DNA of 64,000 bases from Rhea pennata. Its lineage: Eukaryota > Chordata > Aves > Rheiformes > Rheidae. Where the stretch lies: the NCBI RefSeq assembly GCF_028389875.1, contig NW_026907703.1, forward strand, positions 186,001 to 250,000, written 5' to 3'. The translations under genes were made by a program, and so were the position numbers. Position 1 is the stretch's first letter; every line of letters starts with the position of its first letter. Below, piece by piece: positions 33,645 through 45,457 of this stretch. The notes beneath the pieces were generated by a model. The model ran no database searches. It was given only the letters and a program-made list of their open reading frames with translations, and was not told the DNA's origin.

Positions 33645-34290
33645 GTGCTCCTAGGGCTCCTCAGCCCTGTGGAGTGAGCCCCCCCCGGGGGCTCAGCCCA
33701 GCCCCACAGAGAGCAGCCCCTGCCTGGCCATGACCTGGTACAGCATAAGGGCTACCGAGCCCCAGGGCTGCCGTGGGGAGGGGGCAGGGCCAGAAGGGGC
33801 GAGAGGACATGGCCCTGCCCTGGGGGCAAGGGCACACTGCCCATGGGCTCCAGCATCCTGGCCATGCCCAGGGCCCCCACGCCGGCACCAGGGCTGGCAC
33901 CAGCACAGGCCCCAGGGCTGTTCCCCGCACCTGGCACGGCCCCAGGGCGCAGGGCAGCGAGGAGCCCCACGGGGCCCCTGCGGCAGAGCCCAGCCCTGTG
34001 GGGCAGTGGCCGGGCCCCGGGGCCCCACACTGCCCAGGCACCCAGCGCCAGGCTGCCCCAAGGCCCCGTCGTGCCCCGCACTGCTGCCCACAAGATGGCA
34101 CTATCCCCTGGGGGCAGGGAGGGGAGGGGAGGGGCAGGGCTCCCGCCCGGTCACATGGGCCTACAGCATTGCCATGGCAGCGCCCCGGGGCTGCAAGGGC
34201 AGGGGGCGGGGCTGGGTCTGACTGACGGCTCTGCCAGCCAATCGGAGCGCAGCCTGTGGCTCAGCCCTGCGGAAGGAGCCAGATGCCTGC
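33645..34290. promoter_or_regulatory. CpG-rich promoter-like segment, copy B
   Basis: Paralogue of 12,745-13,400. The motif set is partly changed. The YY1-like site reads 'aagatggcactat' (34,092-34,104) and has lost its CpG. The X-box-like site reads 'attgccatggcagc' (34,169-34,182). A GC box 'gggggcgggg' is present at 34,202-34,211, where A has 'gggggcaggg'. The CCAAT box 'ccaatcgg' at 34,238-34,245 is intact. A run of C at 33,680-33,686 is also specific to B. Whether either copy is active is unknown. Confidence 0.55.
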
Positions 34291-35363
34291 GCTGTGGGGC
34301 AGCTTTTCCCTCTGCCTGGGCCGTGAGGCCCTGCTGCCTTCAGCCCCGTGGTCGCTGCTCCCGTGCGATGCTGCTGTCAGGAAATGCTCCCCAGAATCAC
34401 TTGCAGGCCTTTCCCCAGCTCCTGTGACAGGCACGTGGCTGTGGTGGTGACTGTGATCTCTTCCTGAGTCCCTGATGGGCCAGCATCAGCCTCACGGCTG
34501 TAAGCGCAGACCTGAAGTTTGGCTTGGGGCTTCTTCCTCAGGACAGGCTTGCACCCCTGCACCAGTCTCTGAGGGAGTCCGGCCAGAATTTTTATGCTTC
34601 TAAATGAATTAAGAGCCGGTGCGAGCAGTGACATTGGGAATCTCTGATTTCCAGTGTCTGTGTGCTGCAGAAAACTCTGCCCCATCAAAAGCATAGGGGG
34701 CTGCTGAGCTTTTTCTCCGAGATGTGGATGATATCTCTGAGGGGTGATGTGTCCTGAGGGTCCCCTAGCTGCAGCCATGACTGGTTGTGTGCCCTGTGTC
34801 CCTGATGTATAGCTGCATGTTGGGTGGCAGCCCTCTGTGAGGTGAGGAACGGGTGTGTGGTGTATCAGAGTGGTGGGGTACCTTGTTGTGGGGACAGACG
34901 ATACCCCAGTGTCTTGGTGCTCATCACAGGAGGAGGTGACTGGAGAGAGCAGAGCTCTTTGTGAGGAGTGCCTTAGGCTGAGGGGATGAGGATCACTGTG
35001 TGGTGAGGAGGTGGCTTTGCTTGCAGGGCCCAGGCTGCCTTGATGGTGTGAGGCAGGGATGCTGGCAGCCTGCTGCCTTCTCTGCGATGAGATTCAGCCC
35101 TTGGGTTTCCTCAGCTCTTGCCAGGATGTGCAGGCAGGATGCTGCCTAAAGTCCGGGGAGTGTTTCTGCTTGCTCTGAAGTGTGAACCAAGGCTGCTTTT
35201 TCCCTTTCTGCTTGCTTGCTTTTCTTCATGAGAGCCTTCCCCTGCAGCAGTGTTTTCTGAGGGAGGAGAGGGCCACGTATGTTGCTCATTGCCAGCTGGG
35301 CGTTACTGTGCTGGAAGCTCCTTGGAGGAGTGAAAGTTTTGCAGAGAGAGGGTCTTTGTATAC

Positions 35364-35373
35364 GGGTAAGTAT
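35364..35373 (+). promoter_or_regulatory. Candidate 5' splice site, copy B
   Basis: The same GGGTAAGTAT as in copy A (GT at 35,366-35,367), about 1.1 kb downstream of the CpG segment. This is motif-only evidence, strengthened slightly by conservation in a duplicated non-coding context. Confidence 0.3.
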
Positions 35374-36759
35374 GTTCCTAGGAGAGGAATTGGAAGGTGC
35401 TGCTCCCCTGCTGTGCCAGATCTCCCTAGACAAGGAGTCCCTTTGAGTAGGAGAGCCAAGCAAGAGTGCCCTGCAAGGGCTGCACCTCTCCTCCTCCCAG
35501 CTGCAGTCTCTGAATTCTATCATCCTGCTGTCTGTGCAGGACAGCACACAGAGAGCAGCCCACGTGCAGGCAGGATTGTGCTAGGTGTGGTGTTGTTAGA
35601 CGCTGCCACTGCTGACATGGGCAAGGCGCTGTGTTTTCTCCTGAGCCTTGGATGGGTGTGAGGAGCCCCACTTAGCTCTAAATGCATTGCTGCAAGTTGC
35701 TGGAGCCTAGGGAGTGGTGGTGAGCACAGCCGTCATCCAAGGAAGTTGCCATCTTTTGGGCAGGTACTGGGGACCTTGTGTGCTTGAAGCCCTTAATGCT
35801 TGGTGTTTTCTACTTGAGCACTTTTAGAGTTGCCCCTCCTTTTTTGAGGGGAGAGTCCCAGAGCTTTTGCAGTGTAACCGCTCTTGTTTTCGATCTCGTT
35901 CCTGCTGCGGCCTGAGGGGATAGTCTCCCTGCAGTGCTGAGAAGTCAGGGTGCCCATGAGGTGAGCACTGAGGGTCAAATTCTTTGTAAGAGAGGAAAGA
36001 GAAATGGTCCTTCCTCCAGCCTGCCCCCTCATGCCGGTTTAGAGGACAGTGTCTTGCACCAAAAATGGGTAAAAACAAGCTTGGCTCTCCCACATCTGCT
36101 GTGAGGCATGTCGGGAGGCAGTGTGTCACAGCACAGTGGGTGCCCTGTGGTGGGGGTGGGGGCCCCAGTGTGTTGGTGCTGGGTACAGGAGGAGGTGTCT
36201 GGAGGGAGCAGTGCTATGGGAGCCCTGCCAGGCTGGGAGAAGGGAGCACTGCAAGGTGAGGACCTGACTGCACTCCCAGGGCCCAGTGTGCCATCACAGT
36301 GTCCTTCTTGGGGGTGTGATGTGGGGATTGTTGGTGACCGTGTTCCCTCCTTGGAGCATCCCTGTATGACCCAGAGATGCTCACTGTTTGTTGATGCCTT
36401 AATGACTTTCTGTTGAATCTGGACACACATTGCATCTTCCCATCGCAGGCACTAAGGCATTCTAGTCCTTCAGAGAGATGGGGAGGTACTCAAATGAGTC
36501 AGAGCCATTTCTCTTCTTTGTGCCTGCCCAGACCCTTAGAGATAGCGGGGATGCCACCTCACAGGAAGTCAGGCCCCTTGGGGTGATGGGTGGCATTGAG
36601 GTGACTGTCCTTGGTCAGTGCTTGAGGTGGCAGCTCCAAAGCCACTGGTCCCTTGGGAATGCAGTCCTAAAATAGCAAATGTATTGAGTCTGCAGTGGTG
36701 GAGGACCTGTGGAGGTGGGGGTCCAGCAGCCTGATCAAGGCATGGCCCAGAGGGTGAGG

Positions 36760-36960
36760 TTGCTCCAGTCCTTGTCCCGTCAAGTTCTGAATATCTCCAA
36801 GGGTGGAGAGTCACAATCTCTCTGGGCCTTCTCTTGCCTGGGCTGAACATACCCAGCTCTCGCAGTCTCCCCTTATCTGCCCCATGCTTCAGCCCCTGAC
36901 CGTTTTGGTGTCCTTGTGCTGGACTTCCTCCTGTGTGTCAGTGCCTTTTGGGAACTGGGA
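36760..36960 (-). mobile_element. CR1 LINE fragment, minus strand (in copy B)
   Basis: Counterpart of 15,880-16,080 in copy A, with the same reverse-complement CR1 phrases ('gttctgaatatctccaaggg', 'ggctgaacatacccagctct'). It predates the A/B duplication. Confidence 0.6.
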
Positions 36961-38849
36961 AGCTCAGACAAGACCAAGCATCCAAAAAAGGGTCTTAGTT
37001 TTGCCAAAACCAGGAGTCCAGTGTCTGCAAGGGCCCAGCTGTCTGTGCTCTGATGATTGTTCGGTTCGGTACAGAGGGGAGACATTTTCCCTGGGCTGCT
37101 GTGACTATGTAAGGCCAGCAGAACTTATGATAACCCTCCAATTCTTTCTTTCTAGGTTGCTACACTCATGTAGGATCCCAGTGGAGTTCTAGTGCCCGCA
37201 TGGCTGGTTGGAGGATGCCAGGGTACATCCCTGTAGCTGTCAACATCTTTGCAAACATTGTGACCCTCTGAAAGCAGTTGCGAGTGAGTGAAGTGAGGCT
37301 ACATATGGATGTGAAGACTCCCCTCAATGCACCTGGCTGCCATGGGTGACAGGTATGAGTTCACCTCCTGGTACCTCTGCTCTCCTTCTGCTTCCTCATG
37401 CCACAAATGCTATTACTACTGGCCTGCTCAGTGAATGCTATTGTGCCCCCTCCTTTCCTTTGGGGCCTATAAAATGGCCATTAAGATGAATTAAAGACTC
37501 TTCTCATAAAGTGCAGCATTTATTGAAGTCCTTTGTCTAAGTGCCTGAAAGCCTCCTGTGTGTGGGCTGAGGAAGTCTCACAGTGCTTGGGCTTCTCACT
37601 CTGCAAGGGATGAAGATGTGCCCAGTGCCAGGCAGCCTGTGGCACCAAGACATCAGCCAGTGTCCCACAAACCCAGCTGCAGAGGCAAATCTCCTGCTCC
37701 AGAGCCTGTGCCCCCAGGGCAGCTGGTGTTTCAGCAGAGCTCCAGTCTGGGGCAGTCTCATTGCTTGGGTCTCAGTTCAAAGACTCTGCATCCTTTCTCC
37801 CTTCACAGAGCCTGCATGTCCAACTAATGAAAGGAAAGGGACAGAGGTTGCTTTGGGCTCAGGAGACCTGCAGGACCTCCAAGCATTTCTGAGTTGTGTC
37901 TGTAACTGCTGTGTTACAAAACAGATCCCCTAACCGTTGTCCCCAGGTGGAGGTTCATGGCATGGTGGGGTCCAGGGATGAGGCAGCAGCCTGCTGTGCC
38001 CACAGGGAGCAGCATCCTTCCCTCCCAAAGCAGCAGCATTGCCCAAGGAGCCAGTTGTGGCCCTGGTGTTGTGCTCAGGTTTTTCCACACACCTTGTGAG
38101 CCCAGAGAGCCTTGGCCACTTTCTGGTGTCACCACAAGAGCTTCTGTGTGTGTCTGGGCTGAGGAGCCAGGGGAAGGCAGTGAGCAGAGCAGTGCCTGGG
38201 GAGTGTGCAAGTGGCGAGTGTCCTGCATCCTGAAGGGAATTGCTTTGGGGATTTGTTGTGCCTGTGGCTTTGGTGTGGTAATCCAAAGAGCTGTGCAGAC
38301 AGGCAGACTCATGGCTGTTTCTAACGGAAGACCAGTTGTCTTTAAGTTACTGTTGATTTTTCCTGCCTTGAGGACACACCCTGGGAAACTGCTAGTCCCC
38401 TCCTGCTGCATATACCTATCCCAGTGGCTCTTGTGTCTGGAGAGAGTTTTTTACTGGCAGTTTTGGGAGCTTCTCTGTCCCGCTTCTCCTGCTCTCTCTG
38501 AAGAGAGGGAGAGGAAGCAACAGCCATATGGTTGCAGGTGGGGGAAACCCTCACTTGTCTCCCGTGGGAGCAACCAGTGGGCTGCTCACCTTCCGTACTG
38601 GGGAGAAGTGGTGAGAGTCATGAAACACAAGACACATGGTTGTAAGCAGTGGTTCCCAGGAGAGCTAGGAGCACAGATGTCCCCCTGTTATCTCTGAAGT
38701 ACAAATAAAGAGTTTAAGACATGCAGTCACATTTGGCCATTACAGTGTGTCTGAGTTCCCTGAGTACCTCATATGCCAGCAGAAGGTGGCAGGCCGTGAA
38801 AACAGCCAGGCCGATCATGGCTTGGATGCTGAGAGTGAATTTTCTTCCC

Positions 38850-39520
38850 CTGGTGTGCCTGATAGGTCAGTTAAAGGCACATGTATGATACGTGTGCCTG
38901 TAAAGTCACTCGGGACTATGTTCATGACAGGTCAGTAGAAGGCACGTTCCTTGGATGCTGCTTGTGAGGTCACTTTGTTCTCTGGGGTTGATCGACCATC
39001 AGCAGGCTCTTGGTTGGTGCAGGTTCCTGTGATTTCACCTCTTTGTATTCTCCAAATAAACAAGAAACTGATTAATAGCTTCAGTGTGGACTTTGAGGTC
39101 CTTTCTGCCTGAGTGCCTGATAGGTCAGCAGCAGGCTCATGGAGAGAACTGGTGCTTGTGAGGTCCCTTTATCCTCAGTACCTGATAGGTGAGCTGCTGG
39201 CACCTGGCTTGGGTGCTGACTGTGAGGTGACTTCTGCCTCAGCACCTCATGGGCCAGGAGGAGGCACCTACCTGCTGCTTGTGCAGATTGGGAGGTGCCT
39301 CTGCCTCAGTCCTTGATAGGCCAGCAGTAGGCACATGGCTTCGAGGCTGAGTGTAAAGTCAATGTAGCCTTGGTATGAACATTACTGCTGCTGCCACTTG
39401 CGAGGTCGATGGTGAGTCAGTAGCTGATAGGACAACTGCAGGGACACAGTTTCAGGGCTTAATGTGAGGCCCCTTTTCAATCCATACCTAGTAAAGCAGC
39501 GTCATGGAGATTACTGCTGG
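38850..39520. repeat. ~65-bp degenerate tandem repeat, block 2
   Basis: Same family as block 1 ('tgataggtcagcagcaggct', 'gtgaggtc', 'tctgcctcag'). It is the copy-B equivalent but is cut off at about 39,520, whereas block 1 continues to 19,050. The duplication breakpoint therefore lies inside the tandem repeat. Confidence 0.75.
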
Positions 39521-42446
39521 GTTGTCTTGGTTACTGCCCTTTTCCTACCTTTGATCCTTCCCTAAACACTCCATAGTACGTCTTGCACCATTCCAAAATG
39601 ACTCTCATACACCCATAGGCAGTAACTCCCATCCTCAGTCTGCAAGGCCATCCTGGGAGGCTCTCCCATTGGGTGTATGTGAGTCTTAAACACGGATATG
39701 TTGGACCTGCTCTGAACGAATGTTTCTCCTCAGTAATTTGTGATCATTTCTCTGAAAACAGGGTGATTCATGTCCTAGAAATGCCAATTCTTCCTCTTTC
39801 TTTCTTAGGGAAGTGTGAGGAGTTAGGTCAGATTAAAATGCTGTGTGGGTTATATGTGTAATCCCACCTGACCACGATAAATGTCCTGAGGACATCAACT
39901 CCATAGTACATTTCCTTGCACTGATCATAACTGATAGGGGCCATAGCATCCATAGATCTAACTTACTAAGACCTTCTCAACCTCTTTGTGCCTCCGCTCC
40001 CCCCTGCAAAAGGATGTGTCAGACATTCAGGAGCCAAGATCTAAAACAAATTAAAGTGATGGAAGTGCAAGCCAGGCAGACAATAGCACTATTTAAAAGT
40101 TTAAACGACAACTAACATATTGAGCAGCAATTGTGCACTGAGATTAAAGGCATGCTGGAGGATTTTATTGAACACCATCTGAAGGATGCCTAGGGACTCT
40201 TTGGGTGCATCCAGGTATCTGGAAGGCATTTTGGATACTCTCCAGTGTGCTACCATCACAGTACAGTGATCCTCCAGAGCAGGATGTGAGTGTCACGTCA
40301 TGCCAAACTGAGTATCTCAGATTGTGGTCTAGGCTCACTTTGTCATCATTAGAGAGACAGCGGAAGAATCTGGAAGATGATCTGTCTTCTTCTGAGGGAG
40401 ACACAGAAATAAGCCCAGTGAATCAGTCTGCTCCTTTTCCTGCTAGTAGTCAGCAAGTCAGTTTAGAAAAGATGTTACCTCAGATCCTTGTTCTACCCTG
40501 ATCCCCTTCCCTAGACATTCCTTCGTCAGTTTTGCACATTCCCTCAAGCACTTCTCAAATATCCAAAGCCTTCATGTCTTCTTTCCCACTTCTTACCTAT
40601 TATGAAGTCTAGGTTGGCCCTCTCCAAAGCTATGCTTGTACTTTCTTCATGGCCCATCAGTTAATGACTGGGGAATGTTGGTCTCGGCATCATCTCTGTT
40701 ACTCCTTGTCTATCATGTTTGTGTCTATGTGGTTGTCCTAAATGCTTTCTCTTTACTTATTATCCCTTTTGCACTGGAAAGGTCTGAGACCAGATAGTCT
40801 TCATGGAGCAGATGCTCTCACATTATGCATACCCTTACGTCAGGCAGACAAGCGTACTGACCAGCAGCTTGTTGACATGGAACTGCTCCCTTTCTTTGCC
40901 CCTCCCTTCCATTTCACCATTCTTCCTCTTCTTGATTCCCCTGGATCTCCTCTTTTCCCCACTTTTGGCCTTCTTCCTGGACATCCCAGCATAAGCTTTC
41001 TACACTCCCATAATCCTCATAAAACATGCCAGACCAAACTCTGGGCAGTGTGACAGCCTCTCTCCAATATCCCCAGAAGAGTCTCCCCTTTCCCAGGAGA
41101 CCCCGGATAATTTTGTGCCCTTGTGATCAGTTAATGGATCGGGGCTTGATCCTCTGCAGGTCCGTAGTGGGAAGGTTTACTCAGTGCCCATCCATCAGTG
41201 ACCTGAGAGCTCTGGTCTCTGTCATCTGCTGCTCAGTACTCTAGAGGGCTGGTTGCTATTCATAGGAACCTCAACGCACTGCAGATTTGGGCTGGCTGGA
41301 GCCTCCTAAATTCAGGCAAGGAAAGGAGAGAGTCTTGAACCTGGGGTGGGATAACCCAGTAGCCCTGTGCAAAAGGTGAGCGCACGCTTGACTGGTGAGA
41401 GATCAGCTTTTCAGAAGAGGACTTGTGACTCTTGGTGAGAAAGCTGAAGAGGATTCAGGAGTGTTTCTTGGTGGCAAATACCATCAAGTAGGATGAGACT
41501 CCCACGGTCCCATAGCACAGGGAGATAAAGGAGTTGAGATGCGTGGGGAATGTGGTCCCCAGGCCCACCCCTGTCCTAGGCTCTGGAGGACTGGTAAAAG
41601 CTTTGCAATAGGAACGAGGGCTGGGGAGAGAAGCCTGATGCTCCAAGAGTAAAGGAGTTGGGAGGAAGGTTGATAGTGCCATCTCCCTACAAGAAGGTGA
41701 TGGGTGAGGAGCAGAGCTGCAGCTGGAGAAGAACAGCTGGAGTGGGTTTTGCTGTTCCCTCAGTAGACAGGGACAGTGTGGAAGAGGGAGGCCCAGGTGT
41801 TGCTTGAATCTCTTTTCCCAGCCCTCAGCAACAGGAACTGCCTGCCTCACTCAGGCTTCTCCATTTCCTCTTGCTGCTGGAGAAGGCATGACTGCTCACC
41901 CCATCCAACCACTTGTTGTAACCCTAGCTGGTCCTTGAGGTTGTGCCAAGCCAAAGGAGGGAATATAGTTGAGGTGGGTTTAACCCACCTGAGCCTCCAA
42001 ACAGAAACGGCACATTTTCCCTTAGAAGTCCAGAGAGATGTAATATTCACTGCCGGCTGACATGCCAGCTTCTACCCTAGAAATGTGCAATGCTGAGGGA
42101 GATGTCTCCCATCTCAGGGACCAAAAGCAAGATGGATCCCCCCAGGCGTGCCTGTGGAAGGAATTCATCTGCCATCCCAAATTTATTCCTTCCAGATTCT
42201 CCGAGAAAGAAAACAGTTGATACATGTAGGAATACCACACTCCTTATTATCAAAGAAAAAGTTAATGCATGACCTTTTTAACTTTCTTTTTCTAAAATAA
42301 GAGCATTTCTTTCCACAGAGCTTTCCCTTTCCTCCCATTAGCACTCCACAGGCAATCTCAAGGCTGCACACTTCTAAAGAGGTCTTGCAGTACACAGTAC
42401 TTGGCTTTGTAGAAGTTGTTTGTGCCCATTTCAACTGGCATGACCT
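39521..42446. other. No recognised gene; single-copy sequence
   Basis: This stretch has no paralogue elsewhere in the window and is less GC-rich than its surroundings. Open frames (for example 98 codons at 40,205-40,501 plus, with acidic-serine text DDLSSSEGDTE) do not match a family I recognise. No RNA gene was seen. Confidence 0.5.
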
Positions 42447-43392
42447 CTAGGTACCACCCAAATCTTTCCTGAGTGCTTTCCTCAGGGCCTTCCTGAGCTC
42501 CTTGCTCTGCAGACTGTAGGTGAGGAGATTGACCAGGGTGGTGAGGATGGTGTAGAAGAAGGAGAACACCTTGTTGAGCTGTCTGAGTCTGGGGTTCTGG
42601 GCAGCATGTAGACAATGATGAGGGTGCCATAGAAAACAGTGATGACAGTGAGGCGCGAGGAGCAGGTGGAGAAGGCCTTCTGCGTGCCCATGCTGGAGGG
42701 GATCCTCAGGATGGCAATTATGATGGACACGTAGGAGGCCAGCGTGATCAGGAAGGGGAAGACTGAATCCAGGAGAGTCAGGATGAAAGTTACTGTTTTA
42801 ACTACACTGGTGTCAGTGCAGGCGAGCTCTGACAAAGGAGTAAAATCACAGAAGAAGTTGTCAGTTGCAGCAGGGCCACAGAACTTTAACCTTGATAAGA
42901 AGACGGTGGCTATTATAGAAAACACCAAACTCCTGGCCCAGACCCAGCTGCCATCAGGAGACCAACCTTCCAGGTTATGAGGCTTGCATAGAGCAGGGGC
43001 TGGCGTATGGCCAAGTACCGATCATAGGACATGGATGCCAGCAGGAAACATTCTGTAGCTGCAAAACCAATGAAGAAATAGAGCTGAGTCATACAACCCT
43101 GAGCAGAGATAGTCCTGTCCCCAGTCAGGAAGTTGGCCAACAGCTGGGGCACGATGGTGGAGCTGTAGCACGTCTCTAGAAAGGACAGATTGCCCAGGAA
43201 GAAGTACATGGGGCTGTGCAGATGCTGGTCTGCCACCACCAGCACAACAACGAGGCTGTTCCCAACCACGGTCACCAAGTAGATCAGGAGCAAGAGGAGG
43301 AAGAGTGGTGTGTGGAGTGAGGGGATGTTCCCCATTCCCAGCAGGAGGAACTCATTTGGTGATGTGCTGTTATTCCCTTTCTCTTTCTCCGT
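42447..43392 (-). pseudogene. Olfactory receptor pseudogene, non-OR14 class II (OR6/10/11-like)
   Basis: The text is recognisably OR but from a different family from the others in the window. TM1 has VVGNSLVVVLVV, TM2 has LHSPMYFFLGNLSFLE, the DRY region reads MSYDRYLAIRQPLLYA, before TM6 is QKAFSTCSSRL, and the end is LVNLLTYSLQSKELRKAL. The LSFLETCYSSTIVPQLLANF stretch suggests an OR6/OR10/OR11-like receptor. Defects: the codon where the start is expected is ACG (43,390-43,392) followed by in-frame EKEKGNNSTSPNEFLLLG. A frameshift lies near 42,950, another near 42,585, the usual Cys after LAI is Arg, and NPLIY has become NLLTY. The tail stop is at 42,447-42,449. It is non-functional. Confidence 0.9.
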
Positions 43393-43828
43393 ATGATGTT
43401 GTATGTGTACAACATTGACAAGGGTGACTATGAACTACTTGACGCCTTCTGTGCTCTTCAGCCATGTTTCCTAGGGCCGCACCTCAGTCTACCATGTCTC
43501 TATTCTTTCCCTCGCATAACAGAGCAGAACTGTGAAGAAAGAACTGAGTCTAAGGAAATGCCAGGCCAAAAATCTGGGCATCTGAGGGAAAGAGTAAGTA
43601 TGTGCGTGAGAGCTCACAGCACAAGTCTGGAAAAGCCAAGTGGCAGTGACCCTGCTGAGGTGCCAAAGATCCCAAGCCCTGAGCCGCAGGGCTGGATTCG
43701 GCCTCCTTTACTTGTGGTGTGGACTCCTGACATATTGCACAGAGTAAAATAAATTTCTGTGGGAGAAGTGGAGGAATAAAGTAGAAATGATTCAAAAGAG
43801 GGAGATTCGGGTCAGGAGTCTCAGCACT
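43393..43828. other. No recognised gene
   Basis: Upstream side of the OR pseudogene. No splice acceptor resembling the OR14 one was found, and no other element was recognised. Confidence 0.45.
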
Positions 43829-44150
43829 AAACATCGCTAACTATAGGTTATAGGTTAATAGGTACATTTACCACTTCTCTGGAAAGGCTTTTTCTTCCAT
43901 GACCAGCAGCACCTGAGGGCATGCTCCTGATGGACTCCCATAAGCACTCAAGATGTTCTGTGCAGCCAGCTGGAGGGGCACAATGGGACCTAGCCCTTCC
44001 TGTTCCTCCCAAGCATGTTGTTTGAGGAAGTGCTGGAAGAGCAGGCCTGACAGGATCCACATGGCACTGCACTGCCTGGGGCTGTGATAACAGCCTTGCA
44101 TACACTTCCTGGGCCAGACCTTTGAAGACAAGCAACCAACAGTGCTTATG
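43829..44150. repeat. Inverted ~310-bp duplicate of the satellite-flanking sequence
   Basis: The reverse complement of this segment matches 50,520-50,832, the last unique DNA before the satellite array. Shared text includes 'agcactgttggttgcttgtc', 'caggcagtgcagtgcca' and 'aacaacatgcttggga' in the orientation of the right copy. Here the sequence continues past the point where the array starts in the other copy, giving an array-free reference. One extra 16-base block ('ttaacctataacctat' in the minus orientation) is present here. Confidence 0.85.
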
Positions 44151-44439
44151 GGAGGATGCCTTCCTGATGGGCAAGGAGAGCTCAGGTTCTTGTCACCCTG
44201 CTGTAGAGGAGCTGGCAGCTCCAAGGACTGAGGGGAAGAGGAACAGGTCCCATAGCTCATGAGGTGAAGGTGCTGACATGTGCCTTTTGCCAGGTCCCTG
44301 CTACTTCCTACTCCCTTTCCCAGCTCCTGGAAAGCCACTGCAGGAGCAAGCAAATCCTGGAGAACACCATTCCCTGGGTTTGTGTGAGTGAATGACATGG
44401 TGACCTGTGTGTGAGAACATGACAGGCCAGCACCAGGGA

Positions 44440-45180
44440 CATGGCTGGGGTTTGTGCTTGTGAGGTCACCACCACCCAAGCACCTGATAGGCCAGCAGCA
44501 GGCACATGGCTTAGATCCATATTGTGAAGTCACTTCTCTCTGAAGCTGATGGGCTACAGCAGACTCTTGGTTCATGAAAATTCTTTCTGTTTCCTCTGTA
44601 TCTGCTACCCAGAGGCCAGGAACAGGCTTATGGCTTTGATACTGGTTTTGAGATCATTTTTCCATCAGCACTTGATACACCAGAAGCAGAGAGAAGACTG
44701 AAGTTTGTGCTTGTGAGTCACTTCTGCCTGAGTGCTGATAGGCCAGCAGTGGGCACATGGCTTCAATTCTGATTGTGAGGTTACTGCTGCCTCAGTACCT
44801 GATAGGCAAGCAGGAAGCTCTTGTATCTTCTAGTGATGTCACCTCAGTCTCTGGTGGTGATAGGCCAAAAACAGGCACATGGCTTGTATGTTCATTGTGA
44901 GGTCATTGCTGCCCAAGTACCTGACATGTCAAAGGCAGGGACAGGGCTCTGATGCTGATTGTGAGGTCACTTCCTGCTCTGTAGATTATATGTCATCAGC
45001 AGGCTCTCTGTTGCTTTTGGTTCATGTAAAGTCCCCTCTGCCTCTGCTGCTGACAGGCCAGAAGCAGGTTCATGGCCTCAGTGCAGACCGTGAGGTCACT
45101 GCTGCCCGAGTACCGGATAGGCCAGCAGCAGGAACAGCATCAGCAGAGCAGCTGTGAGGTCACTTCAGCCTGAGCAGCTG
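44440..45180. repeat. ~65-bp degenerate tandem repeat, block 3
   Basis: About 11 diverged units share 'cacctgataggccagcagca', 'catggctt', 'ttgtgaggtcac' and 'tgcctcagtac'. Spacing is 60-75 bases (for example 44,735 to 44,799). It is the same family as blocks 1 and 2 but not part of the A/B duplication as far as I can see. Confidence 0.75.
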
Positions 45181-45457
45181 AGCAGCAGCAACAGGGCTGT
45201 GGAATGGCTTGGGAGGACGCTTCTGGCTCTGAAGACAACAGGCCAGAAGGGCTGTTCCCTGCAGGGCTGGGGCTCTCCAGAGAGGCCTGAGCCGCCCCCC
45301 AGGGTACACTGGGCAGGGGGCTCTTGCCAGGCTCCCGCTGCCTTGGATCCAGCAGGGTGCCTGGAGTCCACTGGATGGGCTTATCCCTGAGTTCCTGCAA
45401 GCAGGGATTTGGCTGGCTTCTCTGGGACTTTTTGGACCCTGAAAGGAAGAGACTACC

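Larger units (their letters stand above)
31070..39520 (+). repeat. Segmental duplication copy B (~8.45 kb)
   Basis: Direct copy of 10,860-18,665. All landmarks of A recur: the CpG-rich segment, the splice-donor-like site, the old minus-strand CR1 and the ~65-bp repeat. It differs by a CR1 insertion at 31,203-31,840. No protein-coding frame is convincingly conserved between the copies. The frames that match are broken at different points or differ in length. Confidence 0.9.
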
